A stretch of 64,000 bases of DNA. It comes from Fodinibacter sp963695175. GTDB lineage: Bacteria > Actinomycetota > Actinomycetes > Actinomycetales > Dermatophilaceae. This document shows, one piece after another, positions 1-8,924 of the stretch (position 1 is its first letter; the number at the start of each line of letters is the position of its first letter). A program made the translations under genes and the position numbers. The notes beneath the pieces were generated by a model. That model searched no databases and was not told the DNA's origin. It saw nothing but the letters and a program-made list of their open reading frames with translations. The stretch spans positions 558,001-622,000 of the forward strand of contig CAVOGG010000002.1 of NCBI GenBank assembly GCA_963695175.1. Direction: 5' to 3'.

Positions 1-1
1 G

Positions 2-115
2 GATGAGGAGGCCGCCGCCTGGCTGGCAGACCTCCACGACCTGGGGGCGCATGAGGAGTACTTCTTCTCGGTGAACCGATACCTGTTCCTCGCCCGCCGC
101 ATCGACCCATCGTGA
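2..115 (+). CDS. C-terminal end of a possible SAM-dependent methyltransferase (cut by window edge)
   Basis: Only the last 37 codons are present, ending in TGA at 113-115. The visible tail reads like the C-terminus of small class I methyltransferases: an acidic helix, then a strand with EEYFFSVNRYLFLARR just before the stop. The frame has strongly GC-rich third positions, which supports coding. No catalytic motif lies inside the window, so the family call rests on the terminal beta-strand pattern alone and could be wrong. It converges on the DksA-like gene, with about 150 bases between. Confidence 0.4.
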   Translation, partial: DEEAAAWLADLHDLGAHEEYFFSVNRYLFLARRIDPS

Positions 116-169
116 GATCACCCCTGCCTCCGCCGGGATGCCGGTCACGGTGACGGTGCCGGCCTCTGA

Positions 170-185
170 CGCGACGGTATGACGC
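170..185 (+). repeat. Copy of the dispersed GCGGCGAWGNGACGC-type motif (divergent form)
   Basis: The bases CGCGACGGTATGACGC lie between the convergent genes ending at 115 and 269. This copy shares GGTATGACGC with the copy at 771 and the terminal GACGC with the whole set described in the findings. Confidence 0.4.
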
Positions 186-268
186 ACTCTCGTGCCGCAG
201 TACCTGATGTGGAATGACCTGGCATCCCCAGCGACCTCGGCCCAAGGTGGATGCGAACGATGCAGTGG

Positions 269-661
269 CTAGGTGGCGTTGCGGCGGGTGCCGACGTGGT
301 GGACGCAGGTCCGTGCCGTTGGTCTCGCCTCCAGCCGTGCCGCGGCGATCGGTTGTCGGCAGACCTCGCAGGTCCCGTAGGTGCCGGCGCTGACACGTTC
401 GAGAGCAGCTTCGACTTCGCGTAGGTGGTCGTGCGTCTGGTTCGTGACCGCCGACAACTGGGATCGTTCGTAGGCGATCGTCTGTCCCTCGGGATCGTGT
501 TCGTCATCGGCATTGGAGTCGCGCGAAGCCGCAATCAGGGCGGCCATGTCGTCGCCGAGCTGTGAAGCGCGGATGCAGAGGGCATCGCGCTCCTCGTGCA
601 GCCGGGCAACGTCATCGCTGAGCCCGGCCCGCAGACCAGAGGGTGGAGTCGTTCGCGTCAT
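269..661 (-). CDS. TraR/DksA-type zinc-finger protein
   Basis: This 130-residue protein has a long helical, acidic middle (about residues 10-90, probably a coiled coil) followed by a zinc finger. The ligands are C98, C101 (CEVC), C119 and H122 (CVHH), so the classical C4 finger is a C3H variant. DksA/TraR proteins bind in the secondary channel of RNA polymerase and alter promoter choice under stress; that role here is inferred from family. I chose the ATG at 661 because a GAAGGG ribosome site lies about seven bases upstream. The longer frame starting at 739 has no such support. Confidence 0.8.
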   Translation of the reverse strand: MTRTTPPSGLRAGLSDDVARLHEERDALCIRASQLGDDMAALIAASRDSNADDEHDPEGQTIAYERSQLSAVTNQTHDHLREVEAALERVSAGTYGTCEVCRQPIAAARLEARPTARTCVHHVGTRRNAT

Positions 662-1159
662 GACGGTGCCCTTCGATGGTCGGAGCCTGCCGCTACCCAT
701 TCTTGGGTTGGCGCCTGGGCCACAGTCGCATTGGAGCACAGTCCATTCTGTGGTTAGAGCGGTCCCCCTACGCGGCGGTATGACGCGCCGCGCCCGAGGT
801 AGACCCCGCCGTCGTCACGCGCTGGTTGCGCAGGCGCGCGGAGGGCTTGACGGCGACACAGGGCTGTTGGATGCAGCGGAACCTGGATCAGCGACGCGGG
901 GTTCTCGTCAGATATGGCCTCGGTTCACGGGCGAAGCGCGTGGGTCGACGTCTACGCGACGCTCGTTCTGCTCTTGCTGAGGCCGATACCATCGCGATAT
1001 CCACGCCTGCCCAGCTGCTGCTCCCCCATCGATGCCTTCCCGACGAGGCGGCCATGATCGACGGGGGCGAGCCGGCGCGTCGTTGGTGCCAGTCGTCCCG
1101 AGGGTCGACTGCGGCATTCACCGGTTGCGCAGCTATGGCGGCCCAGCCGCGAGGGCGAC
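662..1159. other. About 500 bases without a convincing gene
   Basis: Several open frames cross this gap, but their compositions (Arg/Ser/Cys-rich, no recognisable domain) look like chance frames in GC-rich DNA. It should hold the promoters of the divergent DksA-like and beta-mannosidase genes. A copy of the dispersed 16-base motif is at 771-786. Confidence 0.5.
771..786 (+). repeat. Copy of the dispersed 16-base motif
   Basis: The bases CGCGGCGGTATGACGC lie upstream of the DksA-like gene. They match the copy at 170 in 15 of 16 positions and fit the set consensus at GCGGCG and TGACGC. Confidence 0.5.
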
Positions 1160-3634
1160 GTGAGCGTCGCCGGGCTTGCGGGCTCCACCGTTGGTCGCCG
1201 TGAGATCACGGGCGGGTGGACCGTGCGGGCCGCTGCGGGCCCGGTTCCGACCGCATTTGCGGACAAGGTCGTCGCGGCCTCGGTACCCGGCGTGGTCCAC
1301 CTGGACCTGCTCGCGGCCGGTCTCATCCCGGATCCGTACCTGGACGACAACGAAGCGCTGCTCGCGTGGATCGGGCTCGTCGACTGGACCTATGAGACAT
1401 CGTTCGTCCTGACCGCGGCCGACCTGGCGGCCGCCGAGCGTCACGAGCTCGTGTTCGACGGGCTGGACACCGTGGCGACCATCCTGCTCAACGGGGAACC
1501 GCTCGCCGAGGTCGCCAATCAGCACCGCTCCTACCGGCTCGACGTGACCGACCGGCTGCGCGACGGCGAGAACGTGCTCACTGCGGCCTTCAGGAGCCCG
1601 GTGCGCTACGCCAATGGACAGAGCCTGCTCCTGGGGGCGCGACCGCGTCCGTACCCGATGCCGTACGAGGCAATCCGCAAGTCCGCCTGCAGTTTCGGGT
1701 GGGACTGGGGTATCGCCACGAGCACCAGCGGCATCTGGCGTCCGGTGTGGTTGGAGACCTGGGGTGCCGCCCGCCTCGACCGAGTGCTGATCCACGCCGA
1801 ACCCCACGGCGACGGCGGCCGCGTGGACGCCGCCGTGCGGGTGGCTCGGGCACGTGACACCGACGTGACCGTGACGCTCGACGTGGGCGGCGTGTCCGAG
1901 TCGGTCGTCGTACCGGCCGGGGAGAGCGAGCGCCGGGTGGCCGTCCGGCTCCCTGATGTCGACCGCTGGTGGCCCGCCGGTCATGGTGCCCAGCCGCTCT
2001 ACGACGCCCGTGTCACGCTCAGCGTCGACGACGAGGTCATCGACGAGGCGGTCCGACGGGTGGGGTTTCGCACCTTGCGCTGGGATGTCGAACCGGACGG
2101 GGCCGGCACCCCGTTCCAACTCGTGGTCAACGACCGGCCGATCTTCGTCAAGGGGGTCAACTGGATCCCCGATGACGCCTTCCCCAGCCGAGTGGACCGT
2201 GCCCGCTACGCGCGCCGGCTGGAGCAGGCGAAGGCGGCCAACCTGAACCTGGTGCGGGTATGGGGTGGGGGTATCTACGAGTCAGACGACTTCTTCGACC
2301 TGTGCGACGAGCTCGGCCTGCTGACGTGGCAGGACTTCCTGTTCGCCTGCGCCGCCTACCCCGAGGACGAGGCCCTGCGCGTCGAGGTCGAGGCCGAGGC
2401 CCGGGAGAACGTGACACGCCTTGCCCACCACCCCTCACTTGCGATGCTCACCGGCAACAACGAGAACCTCTGGGGCTACGAGGACTGGGGGTGGAAGGAG
2501 CGGCTCGACGGCCGCACCTGGGGAGCCCTCTACTACTACGAACTGCTCCCGGCGATCGTCAACGAGCTGGCACCGCATGTGCCCTACACCCCCGGAAGCC
2601 CTTTCAGCCCGAGGGGCGAGCACCCGAACGCCGAGGCGCACGGGTCGACGCACCTCTGGGAGCACTGGAACTCTCTGGACTGGCAGGCCTACCGTGCCGT
2701 TCGGCCGCGCTTCGTCGCCGAGTTCGGCTGGCAGGGGCCACCGGCCTGGTCCACCCTGACCCGCGCCATCAGCGACGACCCCCTCACGCCCGAGTCTCCC
2801 GGGATGATCGTGCACCAGAAGGCCACCGACGGGAACACCAAACTGGCGACCGGCCTGCTGCGGCACTACCGCATCCCGGACGACATGGAGACCTGGCACT
2901 GGGCCATGCAGCTCAACCAGGCCAACGCCGTCTCCTGCGCTCTTGAGTGGTTCCGCGCCCTTACCCCCCACACCTCCGGGGCCGTCGTCTGGCAGCTCAA
3001 CGACTGCTGGCCAGTCACCTCCTGGGCGGCCATCGATGGCGACGGACGCGAGAAGCCCCTCTACTTCGCCCTGCGGAACTCGCTCGCGCCGCGCCTGGTC
3101 ACCCTTCAACCCCGCGACGGCGCTCTGACCGCGGTCCTGGTCAACGACACCGACAGCCCATGGCAGGGCGAGGCCCTGGTCACCCGCCGACACTTCGACG
3201 GGCGCATCCTCGCCTCTGCCAACTCCCCGGTCATCGTGCCCGCCTGGAGCTCGGTGACCGTCGAGGTCCCGGATCACGTAGCCGCGGCGGAAGACCCGCC
3301 CACAGAGCTCATCGTCGCCACCGCGCTCGACACCCGGGGGATGTGGTTCCTCACCGAGCCACGCGACAGCCGGCTGCCACCGCAGCAGGCCCACGTCGAG
3401 GTGTCAGCCACAGAGGACGGTGCAGAGGTGAAAGTCACAGCAGAAGTCCTCCTGCGCGACCTCACCCTCCTCGTCGACAAGATCGACCCCTCCGCTGTCG
3501 TGGACCGGGCGCTCGTCACACTCCTTCCCGAAGAGTCGACCACCTTCCGCATCACCGGTGTTCGCCGCCTCAACATCGACGCGGTCCGGGCACACGGGGT
3601 CCTACGTTCGGGCAATGAGCTACTGACACCGTAA
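1160..3634 (+). CDS. Beta-mannosidase, glycoside hydrolase family 2
   Basis: The 824-residue protein matches family 2 beta-mannosidases in length and layout: an N-terminal sugar-binding domain (PGVVHLDLLAAGLIPDPY, about residues 44-61), an immunoglobulin-like middle, a TIM barrel and C-terminal beta domains. The acid/base glutamate is E435 in GNNEN and the nucleophile is E521 in FVAEFGW. Such enzymes remove terminal beta-1,4-linked mannose from manno-oligosaccharides. There is no signal peptide, so it probably acts in the cytoplasm on imported oligosaccharides. The start is GTG with GAGGG four bases upstream. No transporter or regulator is adjacent. Confidence 0.93.
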   Translation: MSVAGLAGSTVGRREITGGWTVRAAAGPVPTAFADKVVAASVPGVVHLDLLAAGLIPDPYLDDNEALLAWIGLVDWTYETSFVLTAADLAAAERHELVFDGLDTVATILLNGEPLAEVANQHRSYRLDVTDRLRDGENVLTAAFRSPVRYANGQSLLLGARPRPYPMPYEAIRKSACSFGWDWGIATSTSGIWRPVWLETWGAARLDRVLIHAEPHGDGGRVDAAVRVARARDTDVTVTLDVGGVSESVVVPAGESERRVAVRLPDVDRWWPAGHGAQPLYDARVTLSVDDEVIDEAVRRVGFRTLRWDVEPDGAGTPFQLVVNDRPIFVKGVNWIPDDAFPSRVDRARYARRLEQAKAANLNLVRVWGGGIYESDDFFDLCDELGLLTWQDFLFACAAYPEDEALRVEVEAEARENVTRLAHHPSLAMLTGNNENLWGYEDWGWKERLDGRTWGALYYYELLPAIVNELAPHVPYTPGSPFSPRGEHPNAEAHGSTHLWEHWNSLDWQAYRAVRPRFVAEFGWQGPPAWSTLTRAISDDPLTPESPGMIVHQKATDGNTKLATGLLRHYRIPDDMETWHWAMQLNQANAVSCALEWFRALTPHTSGAVVWQLNDCWPVTSWAAIDGDGREKPLYFALRNSLAPRLVTLQPRDGALTAVLVNDTDSPWQGEALVTRRHFDGRILASANSPVIVPAWSSVTVEVPDHVAAAEDPPTELIVATALDTRGMWFLTEPRDSRLPPQQAHVEVSATEDGAEVKVTAEVLLRDLTLLVDKIDPSAVVDRALVTLLPEESTTFRITGVRRLNIDAVRAHGVLRSGNELLTP

Positions 3635-3744
3635 GCGCCCTGACAGGCGCAGCCGATCGGCCCGACCGCTCGGGCGCGAGGCTGCGGCCCACGCTCAGGA
3701 GACGCCACAGATGCTTCCAGCCCGCACCCGTGCGCCATCCCCCA

Positions 3745-3768
3745 CCGCAGGGCGCACCCGCCCTGCGG
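3745..3768 (+). terminator. Hairpin downstream of the beta-mannosidase gene
   Basis: A perfect 10-base stem, CCGCAGGGCG with CGCCCTGCGG, closes a four-base loop about 110 bases after the stop codon. It has no T-run, as is common in actinobacteria. Confidence 0.5.
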
Positions 3769-3787
3769 TAAGCAACAGGGCGGTGCA

Positions 3788-3803
3788 GGCGGCAAAGAGA
3801 CGC
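3788..3803 (+). repeat. Copy of the dispersed 16-base motif
   Basis: The bases GGCGGCAAAGAGACGC follow the beta-mannosidase terminator hairpin. They differ from the commonest form at one central position. Confidence 0.55.
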
Positions 3804-3937
3804 ACGTGCGCGCAACGCGCCATGCCGGGGCGTTTGATCAGGCTCCCGGCCGCGCTGAGCCCGCGATGAGAAAGCCGACCTAGCATGACGGCTCAACGAG
3901 CTGAGCCCCGTCCGCCCCTACCTTGGGAGGAACCGCG

Positions 3938-4369
3938 ATGAAGCTGCCGACCGACGAAGCCCGCACCCGCCTGGGCGCCCACGTGCACGGTGTGTTGGGC
4001 ACGCTCCATCCCGAACGCGGCCCCGACGCGCAGCCGGTCGTGTACGCCGTGAGCGACGATGGACACGTCGGGGTCCCGATCGACCGGGTCAAGCCGAAGA
4101 GCTCGTCGCGCCTTCAACGCGAGGACAACCTTGCGGCCGACCCGCGCGGCTCGCTACTGGTCGAGTGGTGGGAGCCCGGGGACTGGTCGCGGCTGTGGTG
4201 GGTCCGCGCCCGGCTCGAGCACCTGCCCGACCCGCCGCCTGAGCTCGTCGACGAGCTCGCCGACCGGCTGGCGCGCACGGTGCCTCAGTACGCCGACAAG
4301 CCCTTCCACCGGGTGCTCGTGTTCCGCATCGTCGACGTCACTGGATGGGCTGCCAGCAAGGACGCCTGA
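3938..4369 (+). CDS. PPOX-class F420-dependent oxidoreductase-like protein
   Basis: This 143-residue protein is a single split-barrel FMN/F420-binding domain: an opening helix, the strand HGVLGTLHPERGPDAQPVVYAV, a conserved PIDRVKPKSS segment, a basic patch and the strand RLWWVRARLEHL. It resembles the actinobacterial subfamily that uses deazaflavin F420 to reduce small substrates. The actual substrate cannot be read from sequence. The ATG at 3938 has GGGAGG seven bases upstream, which decides against the start five codons earlier. It converges with the VOC gene across a hairpin. Confidence 0.8.
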   Translation: MKLPTDEARTRLGAHVHGVLGTLHPERGPDAQPVVYAVSDDGHVGVPIDRVKPKSSSRLQREDNLAADPRGSLLVEWWEPGDWSRLWWVRARLEHLPDPPPELVDELADRLARTVPQYADKPFHRVLVFRIVDVTGWAASKDA

Positions 4370-4381
4370 GCGGCAGGTCCG

Positions 4382-4399
4382 GCGGTCAGGTTTGACCGC
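4382..4399. terminator. Hairpin between convergent genes
   Basis: GCGGTCA pairs perfectly with TGACCGC across a four-base loop between the F420 protein (ends 4369) and the VOC gene (ends 4441). It could terminate transcription from both sides. Confidence 0.5.
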
Positions 4400-4440
4400 T
4401 CCTGCAGACCTCGCGGCGCGAGCCCTCAATGCACGCAACG

Positions 4441-4809
4441 TCAGAAGCGGTCGTGCAGGGTGATCTGGTAGCCGTCGGGGTCGGCGAAGGTGAAGGTCAG
4501 GCCGAAGGGGCCGTCGGTCGGTGCGGAAACGATGGTGTGACCGTCGGCGACGAGCGCATCGTGAATCGCCTGGACGTCCGTGGCGTGGAGCCAGATCGCG
4601 GCACCGATGCCGGGCTGGGCGACGGATGCGAGGTCGGTGCCGGGGACGACGTCGCGCAGTGCGAACGCGATAGGCGTGGTCTCGAAGACGACGGCGTGCG
4701 GAGGACCGGCCTGAGAGCGGATGAGGCCGAGGTACGTCTCGTAGAACTTCTGCGACGCGTCGAGGTCGCGAGCCTGGAGTGCGATGAAGTCGGGACCGGT
4801 GGCGGGCAT
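4441..4809 (-). CDS. VOC-family (glyoxalase/bleomycin-resistance fold) protein
   Basis: The 122 residues contain two beta-alpha-beta-beta-beta halves typical of the vicinal oxygen chelate fold: DFIALQARDLDASQKFYETYLGL at the start and FTFADPDGYQITLHDRF at the end. Members bind a metal and act as dioxygenases, glyoxalases, isomerases or drug-binding proteins. The gene is divergent from a MarR regulator, and the 60-base gap holds two inverted repeats of one design, so it is probably the MarR target, perhaps for detoxifying the MarR ligand. The ATG at 4809 has an AAGGAG-like site upstream. Confidence 0.85.
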   Translation of the reverse strand: MPATGPDFIALQARDLDASQKFYETYLGLIRSQAGPPHAVVFETTPIAFALRDVVPGTDLASVAQPGIGAAIWLHATDVQAIHDALVADGHTIVSAPTDGPFGLTFTFADPDGYQITLHDRF

Positions 4810-4824
4810 GATGCTCCTTCACGT

Positions 4825-4844
4825 TGTGTCAACATCCTGACACA
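4825..4844. promoter_or_regulatory. Putative MarR operator 1
   Basis: TGTGTCA, six bases, then TGACACA form a perfect inverted repeat 16 bases upstream of the VOC start codon. It shares the TGTCA-N6-TGACA core with operator 2. The centres are 28 bases apart. Confidence 0.65.
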
Positions 4845-4853
4845 CAACAATGT

Positions 4854-4871
4854 ATGTCAGAATATTGACAT
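4854..4871. promoter_or_regulatory. Putative MarR operator 2, overlapping the marR start codon
   Basis: ATGTCA, six bases, then TGACAT form a perfect inverted repeat whose right arm includes the first two bases of the marR ATG (4870). A bound repressor here would block its own gene, as in classical MarR autorepression. Confidence 0.65.
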
Positions 4872-5328
4872 GAGTCAAGACAGTGCCGGCGTGGACCTGG
4901 AGACGTCGCTGGGCTACCTGCTGAAAGAGGCGTCCAGTGCCTTGCGCGCAGCCATGGAGGAGGTGCTACGGCCGCTCGGGATGAGCGTGACGCGCTACGC
5001 CTGCCTGGAGCTGCTGGCCCAACGACCGGGCCTGTCGAACTCGGAGCTCGCGAGGGGCGCGTTCGTGACACGGCAGTCGATGAACGTGCTGCTCCAGTCG
5101 CTGGAACGAGAGGGCTACGTGACCAGGCCCGCGCAGGCTCCCGTCGGGAAGGTCCTTCCCGCGCGGCTCACCCCGCGCGGCCGACGCAGTCTGGAGAAGG
5201 CGACCGTCGCCGTACGGTCCGTCGAGGTCAGGATGCTGGCCGGCATGACCGAGGCCGAGCAGTCAGGGGCGTTCCGGATCCTGCAGCGCATGATCCAATC
5301 CCTTCGCGATGGACACGACGCCACCTGA
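4870..5328 (+). CDS. MarR-family transcriptional regulator
   Basis: The 152-residue protein has the MarR layout: an N-terminal dimerisation helix, a winged helix-turn-helix (LELLAQRPGLSNSELARGAF, then VTRQSMNVLLQSLEREGYVTR, about residues 50-90), a wing and C-terminal helices. Such proteins are dimeric repressors released by phenolic or oxidant ligands. No ribosome site precedes the ATG and the operator overlaps it, so translation may be leaderless; a longer upstream open frame lacks coding character. It is divergent from the VOC gene. Confidence 0.88.
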   Translation: MSQDSAGVDLETSLGYLLKEASSALRAAMEEVLRPLGMSVTRYACLELLAQRPGLSNSELARGAFVTRQSMNVLLQSLEREGYVTRPAQAPVGKVLPARLTPRGRRSLEKATVAVRSVEVRMLAGMTEAEQSGAFRILQRMIQSLRDGHDAT

Positions 5329-5419
5329 ACCACGCCTTCTCGGCAGTGGGGGGTGGAACCCCGAGTCCAAGTTTGCCGCCGGCCAGCGGCGATTGGACGC
5401 GCCTGGCCGCTGTCTGCTC

Positions 5420-6094
5420 TCACTGGGGCTCCTGGGCGGTGACCAGCGACTGCCGGGTGAGGTCGTCCGCGCGCTTGGTGCTGCGGGCGACGATGATTGA
5501 GGCAGCGATCAGCCAGAACGGCAGCAGCACGTAGTTGACCAGACCGCCCGGGGGGATGCCGGCGTCACCCAGGGCCCCGAGCACCCCGAGCACCAAGGTG
5601 AGGATCGCGAACCACCTCGGGAGGGCGGCGGTGCGGATGCCGCCCAGCCCCATGGCGAGGAACGCGGCTGCCAGGCCGATGCCCATCCCGGCCCAGCCGA
5701 AGTACGACACGTAGCCCAGGGTGCGAGCCGCAGAGTCGTCCGAGGCGTCAGCGGCACCGTTGATCAGGCCCCAGTTCCACACGAGCATCTGCGAGAGGCC
5801 GGCAACGACCACCAGCCAGCCCCCGAACGCGACGCTCGAGTAGGTGGACTCGCGGCCCTCACCGGAGCGCAACAGCGAGCGGACCGCCGTCGCGAAACAC
5901 AGCAGTGCGACGCCCATGATCACCAGGCAGGCTTGCGACCCGAAGTTGAGTCCCAGGTGGTCGCGGATGACCTGGGTGGACGCTCCTCCCGGCGTGTCGT
6001 CGACGGAGGTATGGCGCAAGGCGTCTTGCGCAACCCAGCAGAGTCCCGCGACGGCGCCGCTCCACGGCATCAGCTTCTCGAAGGTGACAGACAT
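5420..6094 (-). CDS. Membrane protein of unknown function, six or so transmembrane segments
   Basis: The 224-residue protein has about six hydrophobic spans, including SGAVAGLCWVAQDAL, ACLVIMGVALLCFATAV, AFGGWLVVVAGLSQMLVW, AGMGIGLAAAFLAMGLGG, FAILTLVLGVLGALG and VNYVLLPFWLIAASIIVA, with a short charged C-terminus. It vaguely resembles the DUF4386-like and other small actinobacterial membrane proteins, but I do not recognise a family. The ATG at 6094 follows GAGGG. It converges with marR. Confidence 0.7.
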   Translation of the reverse strand: MSVTFEKLMPWSGAVAGLCWVAQDALRHTSVDDTPGGASTQVIRDHLGLNFGSQACLVIMGVALLCFATAVRSLLRSGEGRESTYSSVAFGGWLVVVAGLSQMLVWNWGLINGAADASDDSAARTLGYVSYFGWAGMGIGLAAAFLAMGLGGIRTAALPRWFAILTLVLGVLGALGDAGIPPGGLVNYVLLPFWLIAASIIVARSTKRADDLTRQSLVTAQEPQ

Positions 6095-6252
6095 GTTCGT
6101 GCCCTCTCGCTCGAGCGGGGCCGGTGGCCCTGCGATGAGCACGAGGATGGGCGTCCCGGCGGCCCGAGAACACGAGCCAGGTGTCCCGCCCGACCCGGGA
6201 AGAGTTCCCGGGCACCATTCCGCACGACCCGTGCAGGCTCCACACTGGCCGG

Positions 6253-8142
6253 ATGGATGACGTCGCCGTTCTCCTCGCGTCCGGGGTTGCCGTGCTCGTC
6301 GGGCTCATGGTGCTGCTGGGTTCGGCGCAACGACGCATCGGCTGGCTGCTGGTGGCCCAGGGAGTGTGCTTCGGTGCGCTGCTCCTCAGCCAGGGGGCCG
6401 GCACGACCCGCACGGCGATGGTGGTCGACCAGCTCGCCTCGGGCTCCTGGATCTTCCTCTTCATCTGGCTGGTCGTCATCGCGTATCTCGTCCCCGACGG
6501 TCACGCCCTGTCGCCACGGTGGCGCCGCTGGATGGTCTGCGGGCTCGCCGGAGTCGTCGCGTTCCTTGTCGGCTCCGCGGGCGACGTGACCGGGTTCCGC
6601 GAGACCCACGACGGCCGGGACCCACCGCTGCCGTGGCTGCCGGAACCGGTCTCTGCGGTGCTCGGGGTCGCCGGCCTGGTCCTCACCGTCATGCTCTTCT
6701 TCGGTGCCGTGTTCGCGGTGCGCGCCCGGCTCAAGGGCTCCTCAGGGACGGCTCGGCTGCAGCTCCTGTGGCTCGTCTGGGGAGCGACCAGCCTCCCGCT
6801 GTCGCTGGCGCTCATGTGGGTGGGGCATTTCGTGCTCGACGACAGCCCACTGGCGACGGCCGTGGCCCTGACCCTTGCCGGTGCCGCCCTGCCGGTCGCG
6901 ATCGGGATCGCGATCCTGCGGCACCAGCTGTTCGACGTCCGGCTCGTCCTCAGCCGCACGCTGACCTATGGCGTCCTGCTCACCGCGGTGGTGGCCTTCT
7001 ACGTGATTCTCCTCCTGGCCGCGCAACGCGTCGTCGGGCAAAGCGCCGCGGGAGGGGTGCTCGCCGTCGCAATTGTCGCGGTGGCGGTGCAGCCGGCGTA
7101 CTCGGTGCTGCGGCGGACGATCGAGCGGTGGGTCTACGGCTACCGCTCCGACCCGGCGGTGGCGCTGCGCATGCTCGGCGCGCGCCTGGATTCCGCTGAC
7201 CCACTGCACGTCGTCGAGGCCGTCAATGCCTCGGTGCGTGACGCCCTCAAGGTCGAACGGGTGTGGGTGTCGCCCCCGGATGCCGAGTTGCCCAACGATC
7301 CGTTCACGGTCCAGGTGCCGTTGGTGCACCGGGAGGAGCTCGTCGGCCAGCTCGTGGTGCAGGTGCCCCCGGGCCGCCGACTCTCAGCGGCTGACACCGC
7401 CCTGCTGGGCGACCTCGCCCGTCAGGCCGCACTCACCGTGCGCGCCGCCCAGCTCGCCGAAGACCTACAGACGTCGAGGTCCGCGATCGTCTCCGCCCGC
7501 GAGGAGGAGCGCAAACGCCTTCGCCGCGAACTGCACGATGGCGTTGGGCCGTCACTGGCAGCGATCCTGCTCAAGCTCGAGGCAGCCCGGTCGCGCCAGG
7601 ATGCCACGTCGCGCGATGCCCTTTTGACAGAGATCAGGGACGAGACCAAGGCCGCGATCACCGAGGTACGGCGCGCGGTCGACGAACTCCGGCCACCGGC
7701 GATCGACGAACTCGGGCTCGCTGGTGCGATAGGCCAGCGTGCTGCATCGCTCACGACCGGCGCCCTGGTGTTCGAGATGTGCCTCGCGCCGAACCTGCCT
7801 CCCCTGCCCGCGGCGTCAGAGGTGGCAGCCTTCCGGATCGCCTCGGAGGCCATGACCAACGTCGCCCGGCACTCCGGCGCCACTCGGTGTCGGGTCGAGC
7901 TGCGCTGTGACCGCTGGCTCGAGCTCACCGTCTCCGACAACGGTGTAGGCGCCGACCGTTCATCGCCGCACGGGGTCGGCTGGACGTCGATGGTTGAACG
8001 GGCCGCGGAGCTAGGAGGGGTCTGCACGATCGGAGCAAGGGACGACGGCGGCATGGTCGTGCACGCCGTGCTGCCGGGGGGCCCGGCCGTGCCCACCGAG
8101 CCCGGTTCCGCCGTGGCCGTCGGTGCCGCGGCACTCCGATGA
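6253..8142 (+). CDS. NarL-type sensor histidine kinase with a multi-pass membrane sensor
   Basis: The N-terminal third holds about nine hydrophobic spans. A GAF-like region follows, then a HisKA_3 dimerisation helix (EEERKRLRRELHDGVGPSLA, phospho-accepting H428) and an HATPase domain with the N box EAMTNVARHSGA and the G box SDNGVGA. It autophosphorylates and passes phosphate to the overlapping response regulator (ATGA overlap at 8139). The signal is unknown; a membrane-embedded sensor suggests a lipid, envelope or membrane-soluble cue. A GTG start at 6181 would add 24 residues, but ATG at 6253 begins directly at the first membrane span. Confidence 0.9.
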   Translation: MDDVAVLLASGVAVLVGLMVLLGSAQRRIGWLLVAQGVCFGALLLSQGAGTTRTAMVVDQLASGSWIFLFIWLVVIAYLVPDGHALSPRWRRWMVCGLAGVVAFLVGSAGDVTGFRETHDGRDPPLPWLPEPVSAVLGVAGLVLTVMLFFGAVFAVRARLKGSSGTARLQLLWLVWGATSLPLSLALMWVGHFVLDDSPLATAVALTLAGAALPVAIGIAILRHQLFDVRLVLSRTLTYGVLLTAVVAFYVILLLAAQRVVGQSAAGGVLAVAIVAVAVQPAYSVLRRTIERWVYGYRSDPAVALRMLGARLDSADPLHVVEAVNASVRDALKVERVWVSPPDAELPNDPFTVQVPLVHREELVGQLVVQVPPGRRLSAADTALLGDLARQAALTVRAAQLAEDLQTSRSAIVSAREEERKRLRRELHDGVGPSLAAILLKLEAARSRQDATSRDALLTEIRDETKAAITEVRRAVDELRPPAIDELGLAGAIGQRAASLTTGALVFEMCLAPNLPPLPAASEVAAFRIASEAMTNVARHSGATRCRVELRCDRWLELTVSDNGVGADRSSPHGVGWTSMVERAAELGGVCTIGARDDGGMVVHAVLPGGPAVPTEPGSAVAVGAAALR

Positions 8143-8795
8143 TCCGCGTCCTCGTGGCGGACGACCACCCCGCATACCGCCGCGGGCTCGCGCTGATGCT
8201 CACCGAGGTCGACGACCTTGAGGTCGTCGGTTCGGCCGACACGGGCGCAGTCGCCGTGGAGATGGCCGGCGCTCTCGCCCCGGACGTGGTCCTCATGGAT
8301 CTGCGAATGCCCGACCTCGACGGCATCGAGGCGACCCGGCGGATCAAGCGACTGGCCGCTGGGCCGGTACCCGCCGTGGTCGTTCTGACGATGTTCGACG
8401 ACGACGAATCCGTCTTCACCGCAATGCGCGCAGGTGCCCGCGGCTACCTGCTCAAGGGGGCCGACCAGGACGAGATCGTCCGCGCGATCCGTGCCGTCGC
8501 CGCCGGCGAGGCCATCTTCGGCCCCGAAGTCGCCGCCCGGGTCGTCGACCACTTCGCGGCTGGAGCAGGCTCGACAACCGCAGCATTCCCTGCCCTGACC
8601 GAACGCGAGCGGGAAGTGCTCGCAATGATCGCCGCAGGCCAGGGCAACGCCACCATCGCCCACGAGCTGATGATCAGCCTGAAGACCGTGCGGAACCACG
8701 TCTCCAACATCTTCACGAAGTTGCAGGTCTCCGACCGTTCAAGCGCCATCGTGAAGGCGCGCAGGGCCGGACTGGCCGACGACAGACCCTCCTAG
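8139..8795 (+). CDS. NarL/LuxR-type DNA-binding response regulator
   Basis: The 218-residue protein has a receiver domain with the acidic pocket ADD near the start, phospho-acceptor D54 in VVLMDLRMPD and the conserved lysine in LLKGAD, then a LuxR-type helix-turn-helix (LTEREREVLAMIAAG, NATIAHELMISLKTVRNHVS). It shares four bases with the kinase gene, so the two are translationally coupled and form one two-component system. No obvious dedicated target lies beside it. Confidence 0.93.
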   Translation: MIRVLVADDHPAYRRGLALMLTEVDDLEVVGSADTGAVAVEMAGALAPDVVLMDLRMPDLDGIEATRRIKRLAAGPVPAVVVLTMFDDDESVFTAMRAGARGYLLKGADQDEIVRAIRAVAAGEAIFGPEVAARVVDHFAAGAGSTTAAFPALTEREREVLAMIAAGQGNATIAHELMISLKTVRNHVSNIFTKLQVSDRSSAIVKARRAGLADDRPS

Positions 8796-8924
8796 CAGCC
8801 GTCGGAGCCGCACCTACGCCACCGCGCATTCCGCGACCGGCGAAACGACGAGCGGCATAGAGGTGCATCGGAGCACGTCGGCTTGGCGTTGACCCAACTC
8901 ATGTTGTCGAGTGGCCGTTGACAG

